Origin: JAKFWF01 sp963750535
GTDB lineage: Bacteria > Pseudomonadota > Alphaproteobacteria > Rhizobiales > Hyphomicrobiaceae
Direction: 5' to 3'
Assembly (NCBI GenBank): GCA_963750535.1
Contig: CAVVRF010000039.1
Span: 15,631-79,630 of the forward strand
Length of the DNA stretch: 64,000 nucleotides
A program made the position numbers and the translations under genes. The first letter of the stretch is position 1. Every line of letters begins with the position of its first letter. Under the pieces are notes generated by a model. It saw only the letters and a program-made list of their open reading frames with translations, was not told where the DNA came from and did not search any database. This document shows positions 44,089 to 52,144 of the stretch, piece by piece.

Positions 44089-45621
44089 GTGACGGAACTA
44101 CTGCAACTTTCAAGCGACCGTGGGCGGTTCGGCGAGCTTGAGCCGCTCGGCGTGATCGACATCGGGTCGAACTCGGTACGCCTCGTGGTCTACGAAGGTG
44201 CCGTGCGTGCACCGACGCCGCTATTCAACGAGAAGGTGCTGTGCGGGCTCGGCCGCTCGGTGGCGACCACGCACAAGCTCGGCGACGAGGCGGTCGGCCG
44301 CGCGCTCGGCGCCCTGACCCGCTTTGGCGCAATCGCGCGAATCCTGGGCGTCAAGCACCTGCGGGCGATTGCGACGGCGGCGGTGCGCGACGCCGAAGAT
44401 GGCGCCGCCTTCATCGCCCGTGGCGAAAAGGCCTGCGGCGTTTCGATCAAGATCCTCTCCGGCGAGCGGGAGGCGGAGCTCGCGGCGCACGGAATCCGCA
44501 TGGGATTCGCCGATGCGGACGGCGTCGCCGGCGATCTCGGCGGCGGCAGCCTCGAGCTGATCGACGTCCATGGCGACGACCTCAAGGACGCGATCACGCT
44601 GCCGCTCGGCGGCCTCCGCCTGATCGACACCACCGGCAACCGGCTCGACAAGGCGCTGGATTTCACCGACAGCCAGGTCGCTCGCGTCGATTGGCTGGCG
44701 CGCGGACGCGGGCGGACGTTCTACGCGGTCGGCGGCAGCTGGCGCGCCCTTGCCAGACTGCACATGGAATCGATCAATTATCCGCTGCGGGTCATGCATG
44801 GCTACGCATTGCCGACCCGAGAGGCGATCGAGTTCTGCGAGGCGGTGCGCAAGGGCCGCAAGCTGCCGGGCCTGGACGACATCTCGAAGGCCCGCCGCGA
44901 GACGCTGCCCTATGGCGCGCTCGTGATGGAGCGGGTCCTCAAGCGTCTGGAGCCCAGCCGGGTAATGTTCTCGGTGTTCGGCATCCGGGAAGGCCTGCTG
45001 TTCTCCTTCCTGTCGGCGCACGAGAAGGCCAAGGATCCGCTGCTGAGCTTCTGCGAGGACTATGCCCGCCTGCGCTCGCGCTCCGTCGCGCATGCGCATG
45101 AGCTCTGCAATTGGACGGATATGATCTTCGCCGCCCCGGACGGACCGAAGGAGACGCCGGAGGAGCGCCGCTTGCGCCATGCCGCCTGCCTGATCTCGGA
45201 TATCGGCTGGCGCGCGCATCCCGACTATCGCGGCGAGCAGAGCCTGAACGTAATTGCCAACGCGGCCCTGGTCGGCGTCGATCATCCCGGCCGCATCTTC
45301 CTCGCGCTGAGCGCCTACTATCGCCATGCCGGCATCGGTGAGCAGACGACGGATGAGCTCTCGATGCGGTTGCGCAAGTCGATCGACAAGCGCTCGTTGA
45401 AGCGGGCCCGGATCGTCGGCGCGGCGATTCGCGCCGCCCACATGATCTCGATCGGCATGCCCGGCATCATCGACGAGACGCAGATCTTCTACGAATCGGG
45501 CAAGCTCGTCCTGGTGCTGCCGGCCGTGTATCAGGCGATGAATGGCGAGCGGCTCGCCCGCCGGTTCGAGGCGCTTGGCGAATTGCTGGAACACCCCACC
45601 GAAATTCGCGTCAAGCGTTGA
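44089..45621 (+). CDS. ppx: Exopolyphosphatase (Ppx/GppA family)
   Basis: A 510-residue ASKHA-fold phosphatase that removes terminal phosphates from polyphosphate (or pppGpp). Motifs: GVIDIGSNSVRLVVYEG (phosphate 1), ATAAVRDAEDG, ILSGEREAELAAHGIRMGF, GDLGGGSLELI (phosphate 2). The C-terminal half has the HD-like region (LISDIGWRAHPDYR). It starts with GTG at 44089 directly after ppk, the usual ppk-ppx operon. Confidence 0.95.
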   Translation: MTELLQLSSDRGRFGELEPLGVIDIGSNSVRLVVYEGAVRAPTPLFNEKVLCGLGRSVATTHKLGDEAVGRALGALTRFGAIARILGVKHLRAIATAAVRDAEDGAAFIARGEKACGVSIKILSGEREAELAAHGIRMGFADADGVAGDLGGGSLELIDVHGDDLKDAITLPLGGLRLIDTTGNRLDKALDFTDSQVARVDWLARGRGRTFYAVGGSWRALARLHMESINYPLRVMHGYALPTREAIEFCEAVRKGRKLPGLDDISKARRETLPYGALVMERVLKRLEPSRVMFSVFGIREGLLFSFLSAHEKAKDPLLSFCEDYARLRSRSVAHAHELCNWTDMIFAAPDGPKETPEERRLRHAACLISDIGWRAHPDYRGEQSLNVIANAALVGVDHPGRIFLALSAYYRHAGIGEQTTDELSMRLRKSIDKRSLKRARIVGAAIRAAHMISIGMPGIIDETQIFYESGKLVLVLPAVYQAMNGERLARRFEALGELLEHPTEIRVKR

Positions 45622-45667
45622 TGTGCTACAGTTCTGCTCGAACAGCGGGTTCAAGGATCTGAACGCA

Positions 45668-46579
45668 ATGGCGGACGACCCTTACACGGTTCTGGGCGTG
45701 CCACGCAGCGCGACCCAGGAGGAGATAACGCGGGCTTTCCGCAAGCTCGCCAAGGAGCTGCATCCGGACATCAACCCGAACAACCTGGCAGCGACCGAGC
45801 GGTTCAAGAAGGTGTCGGTTGCGAACGAGCTGCTGAGCGATCCGGAAAAGCGGCGCAAATACGATCGCGGCGAGATCGATGCTGCCGGCGAGCCGCGCCG
45901 CACCTACCAGCATCATGGCTCGCCGTTCGGCGCCGGTGCGCGGCGATACGCGGGAACCGGTCGCCCGGAGAGCGACGACGCGGGGTTCGGCGACATATTC
46001 GACAGCGTATTCGGTGCCCGGGGCGGCGCCCGTGCGCAGACCATCTTTCGCGGCCAGGACGTGCGCTACACGCTCGACGTCGACCTGCTCGAGGCGGTGA
46101 CAGGCGCCAAGAAACGCGTGACGATGCCGGACGGCGGCGTACTCGACCTTGCCGTGCCGGAGGGGGTCGACGACGGCCAGGTGCTGCGGCTCAAGGGCAA
46201 GGGACAGCCGGGCATTCGCGGCGGCGAGCCGGGCGACGCCCTGGTCGAGATCAGGGTTCGCCCGCATCCGCAGTTCAAGCGGCACGGCGATGACCTCGCC
46301 GTCGACGTGCCGATAGCGATCGACGAGGCGGTTCTCGGCGCGAAGATCGAGGTGCCGACCGCCACCGGCCGCGTGCACCTTACCCTGCCCAAGGGCACCA
46401 GCTCGGGCCGCGTGTTCCGTCTGAAGGGCAAGGGCATCGCCAATCGCACGACCGGTGCGACCGGCGACCAGCTGGTCACGGTGCACATCGTGCTGCCCGA
46501 CAAGATCGACGACGGCCTTGCCTATTTCCTGTCGGAGTGGCGCCAGAAGCACGGCTACGATCCGCGCAGGAAGGGGTGA
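45668..46579 (+). CDS. DnaJ C-terminal domain co-chaperone (CbpA-like)
   Basis: A 303-residue J-domain protein without the DnaJ zinc finger. J domain at 5-70 with HPD at 32-34 in LAKELHPDINP; a Gly-rich linker (FGDIFDSVFGARGG); then the two beta-rich substrate-binding domains (DVRYTLDVDLLEAVTGAKKR, VHLTLPKGTSSGRVFRLKGKG). It stimulates DnaK ATPase. It follows ppx by 46 bases on the same strand. Confidence 0.92.
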   Translation: MADDPYTVLGVPRSATQEEITRAFRKLAKELHPDINPNNLAATERFKKVSVANELLSDPEKRRKYDRGEIDAAGEPRRTYQHHGSPFGAGARRYAGTGRPESDDAGFGDIFDSVFGARGGARAQTIFRGQDVRYTLDVDLLEAVTGAKKRVTMPDGGVLDLAVPEGVDDGQVLRLKGKGQPGIRGGEPGDALVEIRVRPHPQFKRHGDDLAVDVPIAIDEAVLGAKIEVPTATGRVHLTLPKGTSSGRVFRLKGKGIANRTTGATGDQLVTVHIVLPDKIDDGLAYFLSEWRQKHGYDPRRKG

Positions 46580-46584
46580 GCGGG

Positions 46585-46661
46585 CCAAGTGTCCCGTTCG
46601 CGAAGTTCGGCACCATTCGCGGCGACCACTGTACGAACTTCGCGAACGATAAGGACACTAG
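46585..46661. repeat. CTAG-tip palindrome (GTGTCC class)
   Basis: CCAAGTGTCC at the left and GGACACTAG at the right, inner arms GTTCGCGAAGTTCG / CGAACTTCGCGAAC. It begins five bases after the DnaJ-like stop codon. It is followed by other repeats to 46910, so the 336-base gap between the DnaJ-like gene and the acyl-CoA dehydrogenase is mostly repeat DNA. Confidence 0.85.
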
Positions 46662-46725
46662 CAAGCCATTGATCCTAGAGTCTTTCCGATTGAGTTGGAG
46701 CGCACCCATCCTGCCTCCCCCATCC

Positions 46726-46777
46726 GTCATTCCCGCGCAGGCGGGAACCCAGTCAGTCCCGCCTGCGCGGGAATGAC
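46726..46777. repeat. Inverted pair of CCCGCGCAGGCGGGA-type palindromes
   Basis: GTCATTCCCGCGCAGGCGGGA and its inverse (TCCCGCCTGCGCGGGAATGAC) stand 9 bases apart, giving a 52-base near-perfect dyad. This GTCATTCCCGCG..GCGGGAACCC repeat is widespread in Proteobacteria and is different from the CTAG-tip family on both sides of it. Confidence 0.85.
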
Positions 46778-46838
46778 GTCACTGGGAAGGTTCGCGCCAG
46801 CAAAAGTTTCGACCGGTTCAATCTCGGTCGGAAAACCT

Positions 46839-46910
46839 CTAATGCGATTCAGAAGTTCGCAACTCGGTGTTGCCGGGAGGTGAATGCGAACTTCGGAACC
46901 ATCACACTGG
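46839..46910. repeat. CTAG-tip palindrome, degenerate (TGTGA class)
   Basis: The left tip CTAATGCGATTCAG is a worn form of CTAGTGTGATTCAG; the right tip is ATCACACTGG. Inner arms AGAAGTTCGCA / TGCGAACTTCGGA remain good. It ends five bases from the acyl-CoA dehydrogenase stop. Confidence 0.7.
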
Positions 46911-46915
46911 CCCGA

Positions 46916-48061
46916 TCAGCCCATCAGGCCGCCGAGGCCGGCAAGCCGCGTCAGATGGTAGTCGGCATCGCCGTACATCTTGTCGATCATCGTCATGCGC
47001 TTGAAGGCGTGGCCGACGCTGTATTCCATGGTCATGCCGATGCCGCCGTGCATCTGCACCGCCTCCTGCCCGATCTGCCGCCCGGAGCGGCCGATCTGCA
47101 CCTTGGCAGCCGACATCGCGCGCGAGCGCTCGCGGGCATTCGCCTCGGACGCCATCATCGTCGCGTACATCGCCATGCTGCGCGCCTGCTCGAGGGCGAC
47201 GAACATGTCCGCCGCGCGATGCTGGATCGCCTGGAAAGAGCCGATCGTCACCCCGAACTGCTTGCGTGTCTTCAAGTAGTCGAGCGTGGTCGCATGCATC
47301 ATCGACATCACGCCGACGGCTTCGGCACATAGTGCGGCAATCGTCTCGTCGACGACGCGCTCGACCAGCGGAAGACCGTTTGCCGGGTCGCCAATCACGT
47401 CGCCGGCGGCAACGCGCAGACCTGCGAAATTGAGCTGGGCCGCCCGCTGGCCGTCCTGGGTCACATAGCCCCGCCGCGACACGCCCGGCGCGCTTGCGTC
47501 GACCATGAAAACGCCGATGCCGCCGCGGTCGCGACGTGCCCCACCGGTGCGCGCGGTCACGAAGATGCGGTCGGCGCTGTCGCCGCCGATCACCACGCCC
47601 TTCTCGCCGTCGAGCACCCAGTCGCCGCCGTCGCGTCTGGCGGCCGTCTGCACGTCGGCGAGGTCATAGCGCGACTGCTTCTCCTGGATGGCGAGCGCAA
47701 GTCGCGTCTCGCCGGCCGCAACCCCGGGCACGATTCGCGCCTTCTGCTCGGCCGATCCACCCTCTCGCAGCACGCCACCGCCCAGCACCACTGTCGCAAG
47801 ATAGGGTTCAAGCGCCAACGCGCGTCCCAACGCCTCCATCACGATCATGATCTCTGTCGCGCCGCCGCCGATGCCGCCGTCGGCCTCCGCGAACGGCAGA
47901 GCCAGCAGGCCCAGCTCCGCGTACTTGGCCCACAGCTCGCCGCTCGAGCCCTCGGGACTTGCGGCGTAGACCTTGCGCTTGTCGAAGCCGTATTCGGCGG
48001 CCATCAGCCGTTCGATGCTGTCTTTCAGCAGCCGCTGCTCGTCACTCAGATCGAAATCCAT
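46916..48061 (-). CDS. Acyl-CoA dehydrogenase
   Basis: FAD-dependent acyl-CoA dehydrogenase, 381 residues, first step of beta-oxidation. Seen: MDFDLSDEQRLLKDSIERLM, LALPFAEADGGIGGGATE, LKTRKQFGVTIGSFQAIQHR, and the C-terminal QEAVQMHGGIGMTMEYSVGH. I do not see an obvious catalytic Glu in the last 25 residues, as in many FadE-like paired dehydrogenases, which may work as a heteromer with the neighbouring one (inference). It is the last gene of a five-gene minus-strand operon, 17 bases after the other dehydrogenase. Confidence 0.93.
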   Translation of the reverse strand: MDFDLSDEQRLLKDSIERLMAAEYGFDKRKVYAASPEGSSGELWAKYAELGLLALPFAEADGGIGGGATEIMIVMEALGRALALEPYLATVVLGGGVLREGGSAEQKARIVPGVAAGETRLALAIQEKQSRYDLADVQTAARRDGGDWVLDGEKGVVIGGDSADRIFVTARTGGARRDRGGIGVFMVDASAPGVSRRGYVTQDGQRAAQLNFAGLRVAAGDVIGDPANGLPLVERVVDETIAALCAEAVGVMSMMHATTLDYLKTRKQFGVTIGSFQAIQHRAADMFVALEQARSMAMYATMMASEANARERSRAMSAAKVQIGRSGRQIGQEAVQMHGGIGMTMEYSVGHAFKRMTMIDKMYGDADYHLTRLAGLGGLMG

Positions 48062-48078
48062 CCGTCGATTGCCTTGCT

Positions 48079-49275
48079 CTAGAGTCCGAGAACCGCCTTG
48101 GCGATGATGTTGCGCTGGATCTCGTTCGAGCCGCCATAGATCGAGATCTTGCGCCAGTTGAAGTAGGCCGGCGCGATCGTGCCGGCGTAGTCGGGCGCGA
48201 TCGGCGGCTCGTTCGAGCCGTCGCCGTCGTCGATCGCGGTCGGCACGGCGTACGGGCCGATGATGTCCATCAGCAGCTCGGTCGTTGCCTGCTGGATCTC
48301 CGAGCCCTTGATCTTGAGCACCGACGAGGCGGGATCAGGCTTGCCGCCGCGATTGCGCTCGGCGGCGACGACGCGCAACTGCGTCATCTCGAGGGCCTTG
48401 AGCTCGATCTCGACCGCGGCAAGCTTCTCGGCGAAGCGCGGGTTCTCGATCATCGGCCGGTCGCCGTCACGCTCGATCCTGGCGAGCTCCCTGATGCGGC
48501 GGATGCGCTCCTTCGATACGCCGACGCGGGCGATGCCGACCCGCTCGTTGCCGAGCAGGAACTTGGCGTAGTCCCAGCCCTTGTTCTCGGCTCCGACGAG
48601 GTTCTCGACCGGCACGCGAACGTCGTCGAGGAACACCTCGTTGACCTCGGCGCTGCCATCGATGGTCTGGATCGGCCGCACCGTGACGCCGGGCGACTTC
48701 ATGTCGATCAGCAGGAACGAGATGCCTTCCTGCTTCTTCGCGCTCATGTCGGTGCGCACGAGGCAGAAGATCCAGTCGGCGTACTGCGCGAGGGTGGTCC
48801 AGATCTTCTGGCCGTTGACGACGTAGTGGTCGCCGTCGCGCCGGGCGGTGGTCTTGAGCGAGGCGAGGTCGGAGCCCGATCCTGGCTCCGAGAAGCCCTG
48901 GCACCACCAGTCGTCGAGCGCCGCCATGCGCGGCAGGAAGCGCTTCTTCATCGCCTCGGAGGCGAAGTGGATCAGAACCGGACCGCACATCTGGACGTTG
49001 AACTGCAGCGGTTGCGGCGCGCCCGACTGCTGCAGCTCCTCCATGAAGATGTACTGCTGGATCGGCGTCCAGCCGCGCCCGCCCCACTCCTTCGGCCAGT
49101 TCGGCGTCGCCCAGCCCTTGGCGTGGAAGATCTTGTGCGAGGTGACGAAGTCCTGCTTCTCGAGCTTGCGGCCCTCGATCGTCTTTCGTCGGATCGACTC
49201 CGGGACCTGCGTGGTAACGAAGTGCCGAACCTCGTCGCGGAACGCGACTTCCTCCGGCGAAAAGCGAAGGTCCAT
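48079..49275 (-). CDS. Acyl-CoA dehydrogenase (second, FadE-like)
   Basis: A 398-residue acyl-CoA dehydrogenase. Seen: FSPEEVAFRDEVRHFV, WPKEWGGRGWTPIQQYIF, QGFSEPGSGSDLASLKT (FAD/substrate site), NGQKIWTTLAQYADWIFCLV and YGGSNEIQRNIIAKAVLGL at the end. FSEPGSGSD in place of LTEPxxGSD is the form seen in the paired dehydrogenases of steroid and fatty-acid side-chain systems. The ATG at 49275 has GGGAGAG upstream. The pairing with the adjacent dehydrogenase is consistent with an alpha2beta2 enzyme (inference). Confidence 0.94.
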   Translation of the reverse strand: MDLRFSPEEVAFRDEVRHFVTTQVPESIRRKTIEGRKLEKQDFVTSHKIFHAKGWATPNWPKEWGGRGWTPIQQYIFMEELQQSGAPQPLQFNVQMCGPVLIHFASEAMKKRFLPRMAALDDWWCQGFSEPGSGSDLASLKTTARRDGDHYVVNGQKIWTTLAQYADWIFCLVRTDMSAKKQEGISFLLIDMKSPGVTVRPIQTIDGSAEVNEVFLDDVRVPVENLVGAENKGWDYAKFLLGNERVGIARVGVSKERIRRIRELARIERDGDRPMIENPRFAEKLAAVEIELKALEMTQLRVVAAERNRGGKPDPASSVLKIKGSEIQQATTELLMDIIGPYAVPTAIDDGDGSNEPPIAPDYAGTIAPAYFNWRKISIYGGSNEIQRNIIAKAVLGL

Positions 49276-49286
49276 CGTTCTCTCCC

Positions 49287-50468
49287 TCAAACGATCTCGA
49301 ACAGGCCGGCGGCGCCCTGGCCGCCGCCGATGCACATTGTGACGACGACGTGCTTGGCGCCGCGCCGCTTGCCTTCGATCAGCGCGTGGCCGGCGAGGCG
49401 GGCGCCGCTCATGCCGTACGGGTGGCCGATTGCGATGGCGCCGCCGTTCACGTTCAGGCGCTCCTGCGGAATGCCGAGCCTGTCGCGGCAATAGAGGACC
49501 TGGCTGGCGAAAGCCTCGTTGAGCTCCCATAGCCCGATGTCGTCGATCTTGAGGCCGGTGCGCTTCAGCAGCCGCGGCACCGCGAATACCGGGCCGATGC
49601 CCATCTCGTCCGGCTCGCATCCGGCCACGACGAAGCCGCGAAAAACGCCCATCGGCTGCAGGCCGCGCCGCTGCGCCTCCTTGTCCGACATCAGCAGGCT
49701 CGCCGAGGCGCCGTCGGAGAGCTGGCTGGCGTTGCCGGCGGTAATGAACTGATCCTCGCCGCGCACCGGCTTCAGCTTGGCGAGGCCCTCGAGCGTGGTG
49801 TCGGGGCGATTGCCCTCGTCCTTGGCAAGCGTCACCGCGCGCTGGCTGATCGTCTTGGTCTCCTTGTCCTCGACCGCCATGGTCGATGGCAGGGCAACGA
49901 TCTCGTCGTCGAACTTGCCGGCGGCCTGCGCGGCGGCGGTGCGCTGCTGGCTGCCAAGCGCATATTCGTCCTGCGCGCCGCGGCTCACTCCGTAACGCCG
50001 CGCGACGATGTCGGCGGTCTCGATCATGGCCATGTAGACCGCGGGCTTATCGGCATCGACCCACGGATCCTTGTAGAATTTGGTGTTCATGTTGGGGGCG
50101 ACGAGGCTGATCGACTCGAGGCCGCCGGCGACCGCGATCGGCACGCCGTCGTTGCGGATCGCATTCGCGGCAATGGCGATCGCCTGCAGCCCGGAAGAGC
50201 AGAACCGGTTCACGGTCATGGCGGCGGCGGTAACAGGCACGCCGGCATGGATTGCCGCGACGCGGGCGATGTTGCCGCCGGTGCCGCCTTCGGGAAAGCC
50301 GCAACCCATCACCACGTCCTCGACCTCGCCAGGGTCGACCTTGCCGCGGGCGATGGCATGCCTGATGACATGGCTGGCGAGCTCGCCGCCGTGGGTGATG
50401 TTGAACGCGCCGCGAAAGGCGCGCCCGATCGGTGTTCTCGCGGTCGAGACGATGACGGCGTCGGTCAT
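49287..50468 (-). CDS. Acetyl-CoA acyltransferase (thiolase)
   Basis: Thiolase, 393 residues, cleaving 3-ketoacyl-CoA to acetyl-CoA and a shortened acyl-CoA. Cys90 in VNRFCSSGLQ is the acyl-bearing residue; NGGAIAIGHPYGMSGAR carries the His; TMCIGGGQGAAGLFE the second Cys. Its sequence resembles FadA-type rather than biosynthetic thiolases, in keeping with the operon. It overlaps the acyl-CoA ligase gene by four bases. Confidence 0.95.
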   Translation of the reverse strand: MTDAVIVSTARTPIGRAFRGAFNITHGGELASHVIRHAIARGKVDPGEVEDVVMGCGFPEGGTGGNIARVAAIHAGVPVTAAAMTVNRFCSSGLQAIAIAANAIRNDGVPIAVAGGLESISLVAPNMNTKFYKDPWVDADKPAVYMAMIETADIVARRYGVSRGAQDEYALGSQQRTAAAQAAGKFDDEIVALPSTMAVEDKETKTISQRAVTLAKDEGNRPDTTLEGLAKLKPVRGEDQFITAGNASQLSDGASASLLMSDKEAQRRGLQPMGVFRGFVVAGCEPDEMGIGPVFAVPRLLKRTGLKIDDIGLWELNEAFASQVLYCRDRLGIPQERLNVNGGAIAIGHPYGMSGARLAGHALIEGKRRGAKHVVVTMCIGGGQGAAGLFEIV

Positions 50469-52144
50469 GCTGGCTTTCCTCCGGGCGGCTTCTTGTCGTT
50501 TTCGCCGCGCGCCTCGTTGCGCAGCTCTAGCCGCGACAGCTTACCAACCGGCGTGCGCGGAAGGCTATCGCGGAATTCGAGTGCCGCCGGCATCTCATGG
50601 CGGCCAAGCTTGTCGGCGAGGAATGCACGCAGCTCGTCGAGCGTAAATGGCGCAGCACCCGCGCGCAGCTTGATGTATGCCTTGGCAGCTTCGCCGCGAT
50701 AGGCATCGGGCACGCCGATGACGATCGCCTCGTCGACGCCGGGATGCTCGTAGATCGCCTGCTCGATCATCTGCGGATAGACGTTGAAGCCGCCGGAGAT
50801 GATGAGGTCCTTCTTGCGATCGACCAGGAAGAAGAAGCCGTCGGCGTCCATGTAGCCGACGTCGCCGGTCAGAAAGTGCCCGTCGACAAACGCGGCGGCG
50901 CTTTCGTCGGGCCTGCCCCAGTAGCCGCTCGTTACGTTCGGGCCCTTGATGCGGATCTCGCCGGTTTCGCCCGGCGGCAGGACGCAGGCGGGGTCGTCGA
51001 GCGCGACCACATCCATCTCGATGCCCGGCAGCGGCAGGCCGATGGTGCCGGGCTTGGTCGCGGAGAAGATCGGTACATGGGTTCCGGCCGGGCAGGTCTC
51101 GGTCATGCCCCAGCCGCCGCCGAGGCGCCGGCCGGTCAGGCGCTGGAACCGCTGCTGCACCTCCAGCGGGAGCGGCGCGCCGCCCGACGAGCACAACTCG
51201 AGCGAGGAGAAGTCGCGCGACTCGATTCCGGGATGATTGGCCAGCGCGATCCACATCGTCGGGACGCCGGGAAAGCTCGTCGCCCGCTTCTGCTCGATGT
51301 CGGCCAGCGTCGTTTCGACGTCGAATCGCGTGCGCAGCAGGATCTCGTTGCCGTTCGACAGCTGCTTCAGGAGAATGACCGTGAGCGCGTAGATATGGAA
51401 CAGCGGCAGCACGCAGATGATGCGCTCGCCGCCCCGGCGCACGACGCCTTGGCCGCCGTACCATGCATCGTAGATCTGAAGCGCCGCCGTGAGATTGGCG
51501 TGCGTCAGCATCGCGCCCTTGGGCTGACCGGTCGTCCCGCCGGTATATTGCAGCATGGCGATGTCGGACGGCGCGACCTGCGGCCAGGCTGCCGGCGGCT
51601 CGCCGCGCTCGTCGATCGGCCGCACCGAGGCGCGCGGTGGTATTGCGAGCGCCGGCGCAGGCGAGAGCCCCCAGCGGGCATCATCGCCGACCAGGATCAG
51701 ATCGACCAGGCCGGCGTCGAGCAGCTTCAGCGCCATCGGCAGCAGCGGCGCCAGATTGGTCGTCACCAGCGTGCGCGCGCCACTGTCGGATAGCTTGTGG
51801 CGAAGCGTGCGCTCGGCATCGAGTGGCGACAGGTGGACCGCTCGCGCGCCGGCCTTGAGGGTCCCGAAAAAGGCAATCGGATGCCACGGCACGTTCGGCA
51901 GGTAAAGCGCGACCGGGCTGCCGGGCAGGATGCCGTGGCGCATCAGCGTCGCGGCGGCCAGGTCGACCTCGCGTCCAAGCTCGTAGTAGCTGAGCTTGCG
52001 TTCGCGAAAATCGATCGCCGGCCGGTGCCCGTTCGCGGCGAGCGTTTGCGCGAGCATCGCGACCAGGGTCGAAGGCTTGATCGTGACGTCCCAACGCACG
52101 CCGGGTGGATACGACTTCTCCCAGGCGAAGGGACGTTGCGTCAT
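50465..52144 (-). CDS. Long-chain fatty acid-CoA ligase
   Basis: AMP-forming acyl-CoA synthetase, 559 residues, activating fatty acids with ATP and CoA. Motifs: LQYTGGTTGQPKGAMLTH (P-loop), GGGWGMTETCPAG, YLDADGF-like GYMDADGFFFLVDRKKDLII and the C-terminal lysine motif TPVGKLSR. The ATG at 52144 overlaps the stop of the bifunctional enzyme gene (ATGA), giving translational coupling. Confidence 0.95.
   Translation of the reverse strand: MTQRPFAWEKSYPPGVRWDVTIKPSTLVAMLAQTLAANGHRPAIDFRERKLSYYELGREVDLAAATLMRHGILPGSPVALYLPNVPWHPIAFFGTLKAGARAVHLSPLDAERTLRHKLSDSGARTLVTTNLAPLLPMALKLLDAGLVDLILVGDDARWGLSPAPALAIPPRASVRPIDERGEPPAAWPQVAPSDIAMLQYTGGTTGQPKGAMLTHANLTAALQIYDAWYGGQGVVRRGGERIICVLPLFHIYALTVILLKQLSNGNEILLRTRFDVETTLADIEQKRATSFPGVPTMWIALANHPGIESRDFSSLELCSSGGAPLPLEVQQRFQRLTGRRLGGGWGMTETCPAGTHVPIFSATKPGTIGLPLPGIEMDVVALDDPACVLPPGETGEIRIKGPNVTSGYWGRPDESAAAFVDGHFLTGDVGYMDADGFFFLVDRKKDLIISGGFNVYPQMIEQAIYEHPGVDEAIVIGVPDAYRGEAAKAYIKLRAGAAPFTLDELRAFLADKLGRHEMPAALEFRDSLPRTPVGKLSRLELRNEARGENDKKPPGGKPA

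Noticed and set aside
40024..45621. Quorum-sensing or phosphate-uptake island
   Set aside because: The AI-2E family name does not prove autoinducer transport, and the permease-hdaA-ppk-ppx order is an ordinary chromosomal arrangement in this group.
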